Source: Kallotenue papyrolyticum (lineage in GTDB: Bacteria > Chloroflexota > Chloroflexia > Chloroflexales > Kallotenuaceae). Taken from it: DNA of 64,000 nt. The notes under the pieces were generated by a model. That model saw nothing but the letters and a program-made list of their open reading frames with translations, ran no database searches and had not been told where the DNA came from. The position numbers and the translations under genes are program-made. The stretch is taken from contig NZ_JAGA01000003.1 of assembly GCF_000526415.1 (NCBI RefSeq), positions 806,001-870,000 on the forward strand, written 5' to 3'. Below, one piece after another: positions 15,639-24,975 of this stretch; within the stretch, counting starts at the first letter, position 1; the number at the start of each line of letters is the position of its first letter.

Positions 15639-16472
15639 ATGAACAGCGCACTACAAGCACGCTCCCAGGCTCACCGGCGGGTGACGCTCTTCGCCACCTG
15701 CATGGTCGATCAGATCTATCCCGAAGTGGCCGAAGCGGTCGTCACGGTGCTGGAGCGCTGTGGCGTGGAGGTGGACGTGCCCGCGGGCCTGACCTGCTGC
15801 GGGCAGCCGGCCTTCAACAGCGGCTACTGGGACGAAGCGCGCGCGGTGGCCGGGCGCACGCTGGAGCTGCTGCGCGACGCCGGCGAGGTGGTACTACCTT
15901 CCGGCTCATGCGCCAGCATGATCTGCCACGGCTATCCCGAGCTGTTTGCCGATCACCCAGCGTTGCGTGCCGCTGCCGAGGATCTGGCGCGGCGCACCTA
16001 TGAGTTTTCCAGCTACCTGGTGGATGTGCTAGGGATCACCGACGTAGGCGCGCACTTCCCGGCCACGCTGACGATCCACGATGCCTGTCACGGCCTACGC
16101 GTTCTGGGCATCAAACAACAGCCACGCGCGCTGCTGGCGCAGGTCGCGGGCGCGCAGCTGGTCGAGCTGCCAGACGCCGAGCGCTGCTGTGGCTTCGGCG
16201 GCCTGTTCGCGGTCAAGCTGGCGCCGATCTCGGAAGCGCTGGGCGCCGACAAGGCGGCCTCGATCGAAGCCAGTGGTGCGCAGTATGCCGTCACCGGCGA
16301 CGTCAGTTGCATGACGCATATCAACGGTTGTCTGAGTCGCGTGGGCGCGCGCTGCCGCGTGCTGCACCTGGCGCAGGTGCTGGCCGGCGCGCCACTGGGC
16401 GCGCTGCAAACGGCGGAGGCGCAACCCGAGGCTGGAGATCGCCATGGCAGCTCATCCGATCACGCTGTATGA
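15639..16472 (+). CDS. lutA: L-lactate utilization protein LutA ((Fe-S)-binding, CCG domains)
   Basis: 277 residues, two CCG (DUF224) domains. The first has TLFATCMVDQIYPEVAEAVV and GLTCCGQPAFNSGYWDEA; the second has HDACHGLRVLG and RCCGFGGLFAVKL. This is the LutA/YkgE arrangement, the Fe-S subunit of the LutABC L-lactate dehydrogenase complex. The C-terminal tail is about 30 residues longer than usual and overlaps the lutB start by 29 nt. It follows the FAH gene after 14 bp and begins a four-gene overlapping block. A plain Fe-S oxidoreductase subunit is the alternative, but the three-gene order supports Lut. Confidence 0.88.
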   Translation: MNSALQARSQAHRRVTLFATCMVDQIYPEVAEAVVTVLERCGVEVDVPAGLTCCGQPAFNSGYWDEARAVAGRTLELLRDAGEVVLPSGSCASMICHGYPELFADHPALRAAAEDLARRTYEFSSYLVDVLGITDVGAHFPATLTIHDACHGLRVLGIKQQPRALLAQVAGAQLVELPDAERCCGFGGLFAVKLAPISEALGADKAASIEASGAQYAVTGDVSCMTHINGCLSRVGARCRVLHLAQVLAGAPLGALQTAEAQPEAGDRHGSSSDHAV

Positions 16473-17865
16473 CCGCGCCGAGGCCGCCCTGCACGACGCG
16501 CAACTCAAACTGGCGCTGGAGCGCGCCACGACGCGCTTCACGGCGCAGCGCGCCACGGCGCTGGCGCTCTTGCTGGATAGCGACGAAGTACGCGATCGGG
16601 CGCGCGCGGCACGCGCGCGGGCGCTGGCGCAGCTCGACCACTACCTGGAGCAGCTCGCCGCCAACGTCGCGGCGCGGGGCGGACAGGTGCACTGGGCCGC
16701 AACGGCCGAGGATGCGCGGCGCATTATCCTCGACCTCTGCCGCGCGCGCGGCGTGCGCCGCATCGTCAAGGGCAAGAGCATGGCCGCGGAAGAGATCCAT
16801 CTCAACCAGGCCCTGGAACAGGCCGGCTACACCGTCGTGGAAACCGATCTGGGCGAGTACATCATCCAGTTGGCCGGCCAGACGCCCTCGCACATCATCG
16901 CGCCGGCGATCCACTGGACGCGCGAACAGGTGGCCGAGTTGTTCCATCGCAAGCTGGGCGCGCCGCTCACCGATGATATCCCCCAACTGGCGCGCACGGC
17001 GCGCGAAACCTTGCGCCAGGAGTACCTGCACGCCGACCTGGGCATCACCGGCGTCAACTTCGCGGTGGCCGAGAGCGGGACGATCGTGCTGATCGAGAAC
17101 GAGGGCAATGGACGGCTGACCTCCGGCGCGCCGCGCATCCACCTGGCGATCATGGGCATCGAGCGCACCGTGGCGACGCTGGAGGATCTCCAGCCGCTGC
17201 TCCAGGTACTGGCGCGCTCGGCGACCGGCCAGAAGCTCAGCGTGTACACCAACTTCATCAGCGGCCCGGCGCGCGCCGACGAGCCCGACGGACCGGAAGA
17301 GTTCCACCTGCTGCTGCTCGACAATGGCCGGTCGCGGATCTTGGGCAGCGACTACGTCGAAACGCTGTACTGCATCCGCTGCGGCGCGTGTCTCAACATC
17401 TGCCCGGTGTACAGCGAGATCGGCGGCCATGCCTATGGAGCGGTCTATCCCGGGCCGATCGGCGCGGTGCTGACGCCCAACCTGGAAGGGTTGAATGCCG
17501 ACACGCGCTGGCTGCCCTATGCCAGCACGCTCTGCGGCGCGTGCCAGGAGGTCTGTCCGGTGCGCATTCCACTGCCCGACTATCTGCTCAAGCTGCGGCG
17601 CGACGCGGTGCGCCAGGTGGGCGCGCCGCCGCTCGAACGGGCAGCGATGCGCGCCTGGCAGATCGGCATGCGTGCGCCCGGTCTCTACCGTGCCGGCGCG
17701 CGCGCCGCACGCTTCGGCTTACGCCTGTTGACGCGCCGTGGTCGTATCCGGCGCCTGCCACCGCCGCTCAACGCCTGGACTCGTCGGCGCGATTTTCCGC
17801 CCTTTGCACCACGCAGCTTCCAGGAGCGCTGGCAGGCGCGGCGCCGCGCCAGGGAGACGTCGTGA
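16444..17865 (+). CDS. lutB: L-lactate utilization protein LutB (LUD and 4Fe-4S domains)
   Basis: 473 residues. The N-terminal LUD domain holds KGKSMAAEEIHLNQALEQAG and GITGVNFAVAESGTIVLIEN. Two 4Fe-4S motifs follow: CIRCGACLNICPVY (about residue 312) and CGACQEVCPVRIPL (about residue 362). The basic C-terminus of about 80 residues resembles LutB/YkgF. LutB passes electrons from L-lactate within LutABC. The start overlaps lutA and the stop overlaps the GTG start of lutC. Confidence 0.92.
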   Translation: MAAHPITLYDRAEAALHDAQLKLALERATTRFTAQRATALALLLDSDEVRDRARAARARALAQLDHYLEQLAANVAARGGQVHWAATAEDARRIILDLCRARGVRRIVKGKSMAAEEIHLNQALEQAGYTVVETDLGEYIIQLAGQTPSHIIAPAIHWTREQVAELFHRKLGAPLTDDIPQLARTARETLRQEYLHADLGITGVNFAVAESGTIVLIENEGNGRLTSGAPRIHLAIMGIERTVATLEDLQPLLQVLARSATGQKLSVYTNFISGPARADEPDGPEEFHLLLLDNGRSRILGSDYVETLYCIRCGACLNICPVYSEIGGHAYGAVYPGPIGAVLTPNLEGLNADTRWLPYASTLCGACQEVCPVRIPLPDYLLKLRRDAVRQVGAPPLERAAMRAWQIGMRAPGLYRAGARAARFGLRLLTRRGRIRRLPPPLNAWTRRRDFPPFAPRSFQERWQARRRARETS

Positions 17866-18610
17866 GTCACGATCCAGCCATGCAGGACGCACGTCACCAA
17901 ATGCTCGCGCGCATTCGCACCGGCCTGAGCGCCACCGGCGAGCAGCTACGCCGCCAGGCCGACGCCTTTCCGCCGCCGCATGGCCGTGGTCCGTTCGTTG
18001 CCACTGACCTCGCATGCGTCGAGCAGTTTCGGGCCGAGCTGAGCGCGCTGCATGCCCAGGTGCATCTCTGCGCTGGGCCCGCGGCAGCGCTAGTGCAGAT
18101 CGAGCACATTCTTGAGGAGCTCGGCGCGCGCACGGCGTTGGCCTGGGATGCCGCCCACCTGCCGTTGCCAGAGACGCTGGAGCGCCTCGCGCGGCGGGGG
18201 ATCAGGCTGATCGATCCGCAGGTCGCGGGCCATAACCGACCTGCGCGCTATGTCGAGCTTGAACGCGCCGAGGTGGGCATCACCGGCGTGGATATTGCCG
18301 TGGCCGAGAGCGGCAGCATGATCGTGCTCAGCGGCGCGGGACGACCCCGCCTGGCATCGCTGCTGCCGCCGGCGCATATCGCGCTGCTGCCGGCCGAGCG
18401 CATTGTGCGCACCTTGCCGCAGGCCTTTGACCGCCTGCGCGCCGAGCACGGCGAGGCGCTGTTTGGCGCTCGATCCAACCTGGTGATCATCACCGGGCCA
18501 TCGCGTACCGCCGACATCGAACTGAGTCTGACGCTGGGGGTGCACGGCCCGCGCCAGGTCCATGCGGTGGTGATCTGTCCCCCCCAACCATCGTCGCAAG
18601 GAGATGCGCC

Positions 18611-18614
<4 letters not shown>
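17862..18614 (+). CDS. lutC: L-lactate utilization protein LutC (LUD domain)
   Basis: 250 residues, an LUD/DUF162 domain protein. Key stretch: GITGVDIAVAESGSMIVLSG, parallel to the LutB LUD domain, followed by HIALLPAERIVRTLP and ITGPSRTADIELSLTLGVHG, the family C-terminal signature. The GTG start overlaps the lutB stop (GTGA) and has AGGGAG 6 bp upstream; an ATG 18 nt later is the alternative. The third subunit of the LutABC complex. Confidence 0.9.
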
Positions 18615-19585
<971 letters not shown>

Positions 19586-19589
19586 TGCG

Positions 19590-21209
19590 ATGTCCGCATC
19601 CGCTGCCGAGCACGCCGCGCCGCCAAGCCTGTTGTGGCCATCGGCTACCGCGCGTCAGGCGGCGCTGCTGACGCTCGACGCGGCGGCGCAGCGCGATCTG
19701 GAGCTCGAGACGCTGGTGCAGGCGCTCGATGTGCGTGGCCGCTACCACAGCTTCGTGCGCGCCACCCTGACGCAGCTCCCCTGCGACGCGGCCACGATCG
19801 CCTACCGTCAGGCGGTGCTGGCCGAGCTGGCCGCCGATGCCGCGCTGCAGGACCGCCTCCACGCGCTGCTGCCGCTGCTGGCCGAGCTGGGCCGACCATC
19901 CGGCGTGCCCTGGGCGCAGGACGCGCCGCTGTTGCTCCTGCCATCCCGCCTGAGCGACCTGGAGCGCTACGTCGCCGCTGTCAACGCGCTCTCCGACGCG
20001 CTGGAGGCAACCACGCTGCGCGCCGATGGTTGGCGCGCCGTGCGCGAGGACCTCGTCCGCCGGCGCGCCACTCCCGACTTCGCGGCGCTCCAGGCGGAGC
20101 TACCCGCGCTCCGTGAGCAGCTCGACCGCATTCGCAGCGTGACGGTCGGCATCAACCTGGATGGCGATCTGCAGCCCGTGGCCGCGACGCTGGTGGCGAT
20201 CCACAGCGAACCGTTTCAGGGACCGCGCTCGCTGATGCAGCGCCTGCTGGGAACACCCGCGTCCGCGCGGCACGGCGCGACAACACTGCGCGCGATCGCC
20301 GATCGCGGCGTGCGCGACCATGCCCTGGCGCGCGATCTGGAACGCCTGCTGGCCGAAGCAGTGCGGCCGCTGGCCCAGGCGCTCGAACGCTATGTGCGTG
20401 TGCACACGCGGCCGCTGGCAAGCCTGGAAGCAGAGCTCGCCTTCTACCTGGGCGCGATCCAGCTCCAGGCACGGCTCGCCACGCGCGGGCTGCCGGTGTG
20501 TCTGCCGACGATCAGCGCTACGCGTCACTGCCTGAGCGACGCCTACCATCCTGGTCTGGCACTCAGTCTGGGCGACGAGGCACAGGCGCTGGTGTGCAAC
20601 CCGGTCGACTTCGCCCCTGGCGCGATCATGCTGCTCACCGGGCCAAATCGGGGGGGCAAGACGACCTACCTGCGTGCGATCGGGCTCAACCAGATCCTGT
20701 TTCAGGCTGGCATCTTCGTTGCTGCGCGCCAGGCCGAGATGCGCCCGGCGGATCGCCTGCTGACGCACTTCCCGCCCACCGAGCCGAGCGCTCCGGGCGG
20801 CGGACGGCTGGACGATGAGGCGCAACGCATCCGCCAGATCTTTGAGCAGGCCACGCCGGCCAGCCTGCTGCTCTTCAACGAGCCGCTGACCAGCACCGGC
20901 GTGCAGGAGGCCCTCGAGCTGGGTTGCGACCTGCTGCGCGCGCTGCGCCTGCTGGGCGCGCGCAGCGTGTATGTCACGCATCTGCATACTCTGGCCGCCG
21001 ACCTGGAGCGGCTCAACGCCAATCCCGGCGCCATGATTGCCAGTTGGGTGGCCGGCATCGATGCGCAGGGCGGGCGCACCTACCGCATCCGTCCGGGCAC
21101 GCCCGCCGCGCGTTCGCATGCGGCTGCCATCGCCGCACAGCACGGCATCACCTTCGGACAACTTGCCCAACGCCTGCGCCAGCGCGGCGTGCTCCCACCA
21201 GAGTCATAA
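19590..21209 (+). CDS. MutS-like ATPase (MutS domains III/V only)
   Basis: 539 residues. The mismatch-recognition (I) and connector domains of MutS are absent: the protein begins with a helical lever-like region (residues about 40-340) and then has the ATPase core. Walker A reads TGPNRGGKTTYLRAIG (canonical GPNMGGKST). The Walker B region reads SLLLFNEPLTSTGVQEALEL, with Asn in place of the usual first Asp, and SVYVTHLHTLA is the switch His. No Smr nuclease tail. Such MutS-related proteins are common but poorly characterised; a role in mismatch repair should not be assumed. It follows the oxidoreductase by 4 bp. Confidence 0.8.
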   Translation: MSASAAEHAAPPSLLWPSATARQAALLTLDAAAQRDLELETLVQALDVRGRYHSFVRATLTQLPCDAATIAYRQAVLAELAADAALQDRLHALLPLLAELGRPSGVPWAQDAPLLLLPSRLSDLERYVAAVNALSDALEATTLRADGWRAVREDLVRRRATPDFAALQAELPALREQLDRIRSVTVGINLDGDLQPVAATLVAIHSEPFQGPRSLMQRLLGTPASARHGATTLRAIADRGVRDHALARDLERLLAEAVRPLAQALERYVRVHTRPLASLEAELAFYLGAIQLQARLATRGLPVCLPTISATRHCLSDAYHPGLALSLGDEAQALVCNPVDFAPGAIMLLTGPNRGGKTTYLRAIGLNQILFQAGIFVAARQAEMRPADRLLTHFPPTEPSAPGGGRLDDEAQRIRQIFEQATPASLLLFNEPLTSTGVQEALELGCDLLRALRLLGARSVYVTHLHTLAADLERLNANPGAMIASWVAGIDAQGGRTYRIRPGTPAARSHAAAIAAQHGITFGQLAQRLRQRGVLPPES

Positions 21210-21250
21210 GGGCGCGTAGGTCAACCGTTGCCGGCCAGTAGGACCTCGGT

Positions 21251-21284
21251 TGTGTGAACAATCACAAAGGATGCCCTTATACTT
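21251..21284 (+). promoter_or_regulatory. promoter with overlapping palindromic operator upstream of the V4R/STAS pair
   Basis: TATACT at 21279-21284 has a weak -35 TGAACA 17 bp upstream (21256-21261). The palindrome TTGTG-8-CACAA (21251-21268) overlaps that -35, a CRP-like arrangement suggesting control by a dimeric regulator. Confidence 0.45.
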
Positions 21285-21339
21285 GGACGCAACCAGCCGC
21301 GCACCTCCGGCCAGGAGGCGTGTGTCGTGGAGGACAACC

Positions 21340-21918
21340 ATGTATCGCTTTCAACCCAAAGCCCCGCTCGACTTTACGCCATATCCGGAGCCAGCGCTTG
21401 ACGATCGCAGCGGTCCGCCGCTGTCACAGGGGTATATCTTTCTGATGATCGCCACGCTCGCTTCAGAGCACTGTAGCCCGGCGACCCGCGCAGCCCTAGC
21501 CCAGATCGAGGGCACCACCTGGTATCACGGGCAGAACCTCGAAACGATCCTGACCGAGTTCGAGGAGCAGGATCCGAGCCTACCTGCTGAGGTGGGCAAA
21601 AACATCTACTACGCCCTGCAGAGCCAATTCCGCGCAATGGGTCTCAACACGCCCAGCGATGTGATCACCACGCTGCCGGCAATGTGGCACTATGCCACGC
21701 GCGGTGATAGCGGTGTGTGGCGCTCGACGCTGCTTGGGCCCGGCGCGGCGCGCGTGGAGCTGGAGCAGCCCTACAACTGCCGCTTCGAGCATGGCGCGCT
21801 GCATGGTGCGCTGGAAGCGTTCGACGCCACCGATGTAGTGATCGACCATCGCCAATGCATGCGCAATGGCGCCACCTGCTGCGTGCTGGAGGTCCGCTGG
21901 AGCGAACAGGCAGCCTAG
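21340..21918 (+). CDS. V4R/heme-NO-binding-like putative sensor protein
   Basis: 192 residues, soluble. The C-terminal half carries YNCRFEHGALHGALEAFDAT and DHRQCMRNGATCCVLEVRW, resembling the end of V4R/HNOB-type ligand domains (a Cys in the loop, then G-x-x-x-C and a W). The N-terminal half is helical (GYIFLMIATLASEHCSPATR). Its neighbour 23 bp downstream is an RsbR-like STAS protein, so the natural reading is a small-molecule sensor feeding a stressosome-like switch. No ligand residue can be assigned. The start has GGAGGACAACC upstream. Confidence 0.5.
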   Translation: MYRFQPKAPLDFTPYPEPALDDRSGPPLSQGYIFLMIATLASEHCSPATRAALAQIEGTTWYHGQNLETILTEFEEQDPSLPAEVGKNIYYALQSQFRAMGLNTPSDVITTLPAMWHYATRGDSGVWRSTLLGPGAARVELEQPYNCRFEHGALHGALEAFDATDVVIDHRQCMRNGATCCVLEVRWSEQAA

Positions 21919-21941
21919 CCAGGCGAAGGAGAACGCGTACC

Positions 21942-22613
21942 ATGAGTGTCGATCAGGCGCCCCCAGCGACCGGACTATCCCACGACGATCGCGCGCTGAT
22001 CCAGACGATCGGCAACCAGCTGCGCAAATTACTGCAGGGGCAGGAGCTTCCGCTGCTGGATGTCAACCGGCGTGATGAGCTGGGCATCCTGGCCGGCATG
22101 GTCAATCGCGTCGCCAGAGAGCTGGCCCTGAGCCGGCGGCGCGATGAACAGCAGCGGCGCGAACTGGAGCAGCGCCTGGCCGAGCTAGAGGCCGCCTATG
22201 CCACGCAGCAGCAGCTCATGGAGACGATCAACCAGCTCTCGACGCCGATTCTGGACATCTATGCCGGCGTGCTGCTGTTGCCGCTGATCGGCACGATCGA
22301 CTCGGCCCGCGCCGCGCGCATCATCGAAACCCTGCTCGAGCGCATTGCCGCCACCCGCGCGCGGATCGTGATCCTCGATATTACCGGCGTCGTGGCCATC
22401 GATTCCCACGTCGCGGGCGTCCTGCTCAAAACCGCGCAAGCCGCCGCACTCCTCGGCGCACGCGTGATTCTGTGTGGCATCGCGCCCGAGGTTGCGCGCG
22501 TCATCGTCAGCCTGGGCGTGGATCTGTCGCAGTTGACGCCGGCCAGTGATCTGCGCGCCGCACTGGTCGAGGCGCTGGAGGCGCTCAAACTGCGCATCTG
22601 TCCCGCACATTGA
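21942..22613 (+). CDS. RsbR-like STAS domain protein
   Basis: 223 residues. The N-terminal part (about 25-70) resembles a HAMP/helical linker (LLQGQELPLLDVNRRDELGI). A coiled coil follows (about 65-95), then the STAS domain: STPILDIYAGVLLLPLIGTI, RARIVILDITGVVAIDSHVA, LLGARVILCGIAPEVARVIV. RsbR/RsbS paralogues build stressosomes and are phosphorylated on Thr/Ser. Here the usual VDT stretch after DITGV reads IDSHV, so Ser may take that role. AAGGAG precedes the ATG. It is the probable output partner of the preceding sensor-like protein. Confidence 0.82.
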   Translation: MSVDQAPPATGLSHDDRALIQTIGNQLRKLLQGQELPLLDVNRRDELGILAGMVNRVARELALSRRRDEQQRRELEQRLAELEAAYATQQQLMETINQLSTPILDIYAGVLLLPLIGTIDSARAARIIETLLERIAATRARIVILDITGVVAIDSHVAGVLLKTAQAAALLGARVILCGIAPEVARVIVSLGVDLSQLTPASDLRAALVEALEALKLRICPAH

Positions 22614-22670
22614 GAACCTAGGGACGCAGGGGCTACCCCCCGCTTCCGCACGTCACCAAGGAGCTTGTGC

Positions 22671-24125
22671 ATGACATCTCACCCCTCCCGTCGGACGTTT
22701 TTGAAGGGTATGCTGGCCGGTGCCGTCGTGCTGGGTTTCGATCCGGCAACGCGCAGTTGGGTCACCACCACCCCGCACCAGCGTATTGATCGTTTGCCGC
22801 CGCTCGACGGCGTGGTAGTGACCGATGAGGCCAGCCTGCGCGCCGCCGCCGACGATTTCGGCCATATCATCCAGCGCCGTCCCTGGGCCGTGCTTCAACC
22901 CGGCTCGATCGACGACATTGTGGCCATGATGCGCTTCGCGCGGCGCCATCGCATCCAGGTTGCGGCGCGGGGCCAGGGCCACTCCACCTATGGTCAGCCA
23001 CAAGTTGAGGGTGGCCTGGTGATCGACATGCGTTCGCTGGCGACGATTCATGCGCTCAGCGCAGAGCGCGCGACGGTAGATGCGGGCGTCACCTGGCATA
23101 CGCTGCTGCAGCAGGCGTTGGCGATCGGCAGCACTCCGCCGGTGATGACCGACTACATCGATCTGTCGGTTGGCGGCACGTTGAGCGTCGGCGGCATCGG
23201 CGGCACTAGCTATCGCTATGGGCTGCAGGTGGACAACGTGCTGGAGCTGGAGGTCGTGACCGGCGAGGGCCAGCACCTGCGCTGCTCGGCGACACAGCGA
23301 CGCGATCTGTTCGAGGCAACGCTGGCCGGGCTGGGACAGTGCGCGATCATCGTGCGCGCGACACTGCGCCTGGTGCCCGCAGCAACGCACGCGCGGGTGT
23401 ATAACCTCTTCTATGATGATCTGGCCAGCTTCACCGCCGATCAGGCGCTGCTGATCGGCGAAGGGCGCTTCAGCTATGTCGAAGGCCAGATCGTGGCGCG
23501 CGAGGGAGGCGGCTGGCGCTTCCTGCTAGAGGCGGCCAGCTTCTACACGCCGCCGGCCATGCCCGACGATAGGGCGTTGCTCCGCGATCTGCGTGATGAG
23601 CGTGGGAGCGCACAGATCAGCGATCACAGCTACTACGACTTCATCAACCGCCTGGCGCCGACCGTTGCGTTCCTGAAGCAGCTCGGTGTATGGGATTTTC
23701 CGCACCCGTGGATCAACCTCTTTATCCCGGGCTCGCAGGTCAACGCCACGATCGACCGCCTGACCGCGCGGCTAACGCTCAACGACACCGGCAACGGGCC
23801 GATCCTGCTCTATCCGATCTTCACCAGGCGACTGACCCGCCCGCTGTTCCGCGTGCCGGATGAACCACGCGCCTGGTTGTTGTCGATCCTACGCACGGCA
23901 CCGCCCGACCCGGCCGTAGTCACGGCGATGGTCGCCGACAACCGCCGCCTCTATGATGAGGTGCGCGCCGTCGGCGGCACCCAGTATGCGATTAGCGCCC
24001 TGCCGCTGAGTCCGGCCGATTGGCGCGCCCATTTCCGCCCGGCCTGGGGGCGCCTGGTCAGCGCCAAACGTCGCTATGATCCCGACAATCTTCTGACTCC
24101 GGGGCAAGGCATCTTCCCGGCATAG
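22671..24125 (+). CDS. Tat-exported FAD-binding oxidase (cytokinin dehydrogenase/BBE-like)
   Basis: 484 residues. The N-terminus MTSHPSRRTFLKGMLAGAVV is a twin-arginine signal. The PCMH-type FAD domain follows: PWAVLQPGSIDDIVAMMRFA, then RGQGHSTYGQPQVEGGLVID, where the GHS His is the covalent flavin site in cytokinin dehydrogenase relatives, and DLSVGGTLSVGGIGGTSYRY. The C-terminal end KRRYDPDNLLTPGQGIF is the BBE/CKX-type terminus. It should oxidise an alcohol or amine outside the cytoplasm. The substrate is unknown; a true cytokinin role in a bacterium is doubtful. Start 22671 follows AAGGAG by 8 bp. Confidence 0.85.
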   Translation: MTSHPSRRTFLKGMLAGAVVLGFDPATRSWVTTTPHQRIDRLPPLDGVVVTDEASLRAAADDFGHIIQRRPWAVLQPGSIDDIVAMMRFARRHRIQVAARGQGHSTYGQPQVEGGLVIDMRSLATIHALSAERATVDAGVTWHTLLQQALAIGSTPPVMTDYIDLSVGGTLSVGGIGGTSYRYGLQVDNVLELEVVTGEGQHLRCSATQRRDLFEATLAGLGQCAIIVRATLRLVPAATHARVYNLFYDDLASFTADQALLIGEGRFSYVEGQIVAREGGGWRFLLEAASFYTPPAMPDDRALLRDLRDERGSAQISDHSYYDFINRLAPTVAFLKQLGVWDFPHPWINLFIPGSQVNATIDRLTARLTLNDTGNGPILLYPIFTRRLTRPLFRVPDEPRAWLLSILRTAPPDPAVVTAMVADNRRLYDEVRAVGGTQYAISALPLSPADWRAHFRPAWGRLVSAKRRYDPDNLLTPGQGIFPA

Positions 24126-24150
24126 CGCCGTCCATACCCCCTGCTGCTCC

Positions 24151-24179
24151 ACGGCGCCGGCAGACACAGCCGGCGCCGT
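24151..24179 (+). terminator. hairpin after the flavin oxidase gene (terminator-like)
   Basis: ACGGCGCCGGC pairs perfectly with GCCGGCGCCGT (11 bp, 7-nt loop), 25 bp after the stop; no T-run. Confidence 0.5.
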
Positions 24180-24264
24180 GGCACGCGCTCTGCTCGCCGA
24201 GTAGAGTGGGACAGACATCCCGCTACGTCAATTGCGCACTACATTGGAATCGAGGAGGCAGGCT

Positions 24265-24975
24265 ATGCGACGACCAATGCGCACGATCGTTGCCGTTGCC
24301 AATCCCGCCGGTCGGGCCGACGCGCTAGAGCGGGTACTTAGCACCCTGAGCGACACCGAGCAGACCGCGCTGGTAGTGCTGGGCAGTCTGACTGCCCAAG
24401 GACAGGCCGATGAATATCGCGCGGTGTTGCGCGCCCTGGGTCATGCCAACCTGCCGGCCTTCTACGTGCCGGGGCCGCGCGATGTACCACTGCACGACTA
24501 CCTGCGCGAAGCCTTCAACATCGAGGTCAGCTTTCCGTTCTTGCACGGCGTGCACGGCAGCTTCGCCGTCGGGCCAGGCTATGTGGTGGTAGCCGGGATG
24601 GGTGGCCTGATCGACGACCGCGCCGAAACCGTGCGCGATGAGCAGGACGAGCTGCGCTATCCGAGCTGGGAAGTGGAGTATCGCTTCAAAATCCTGCATG
24701 ATCTGAAGGACTATCCACGACTCTTTCTGTTCACCACGCCGCCGGCGCACAAGGGCATGCACGAGACCGGTAGCCAGACGCTGGCGGAGCTGATCAACAC
24801 CTACCGCCCACAGGCGGTCTTTACCACCGGCGGACCGCCACGCCAAGAACGTCTGGGCACCACCACTGTGCTGTTCGTCGGCGATCTGGCCGAGGGATAC
24901 TACACGGTGTACGATCGCATCAACAACACGAGCGAGGTGCGACGCTGGGAGAGCACGAAGTCAGCGGGCACATGA
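24265..24975 (+). CDS. degenerate metallophosphoesterase-like protein
   Basis: 236 residues. The layout follows calcineurin-like phosphoesterases of the YfcE-like/archaeal type: MRTIVAVANPAGRADALERV, then TALVVLGSLTAQGQADEYRA (GD site), LPAFYVPGPRDVPLHDY (GNHD site), LFTTPPAHKGMHETGSQTLA and AVFTTGGPPRQERLGTT (GHxH site). Nearly every metal ligand is replaced: DxH is lost at the N-terminus, GD is GS, GNHD is GPRD, and GHxH is TGGPPR. The fold is probably retained but two-metal catalysis is not expected. GGAGGCAGGCT precedes the ATG. It overlaps the ROK kinase by ATGA, so the two are coupled and may be functionally linked. Confidence 0.6.
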   Translation: MRRPMRTIVAVANPAGRADALERVLSTLSDTEQTALVVLGSLTAQGQADEYRAVLRALGHANLPAFYVPGPRDVPLHDYLREAFNIEVSFPFLHGVHGSFAVGPGYVVVAGMGGLIDDRAETVRDEQDELRYPSWEVEYRFKILHDLKDYPRLFLFTTPPAHKGMHETGSQTLAELINTYRPQAVFTTGGPPRQERLGTTTVLFVGDLAEGYYTVYDRINNTSEVRRWESTKSAGT

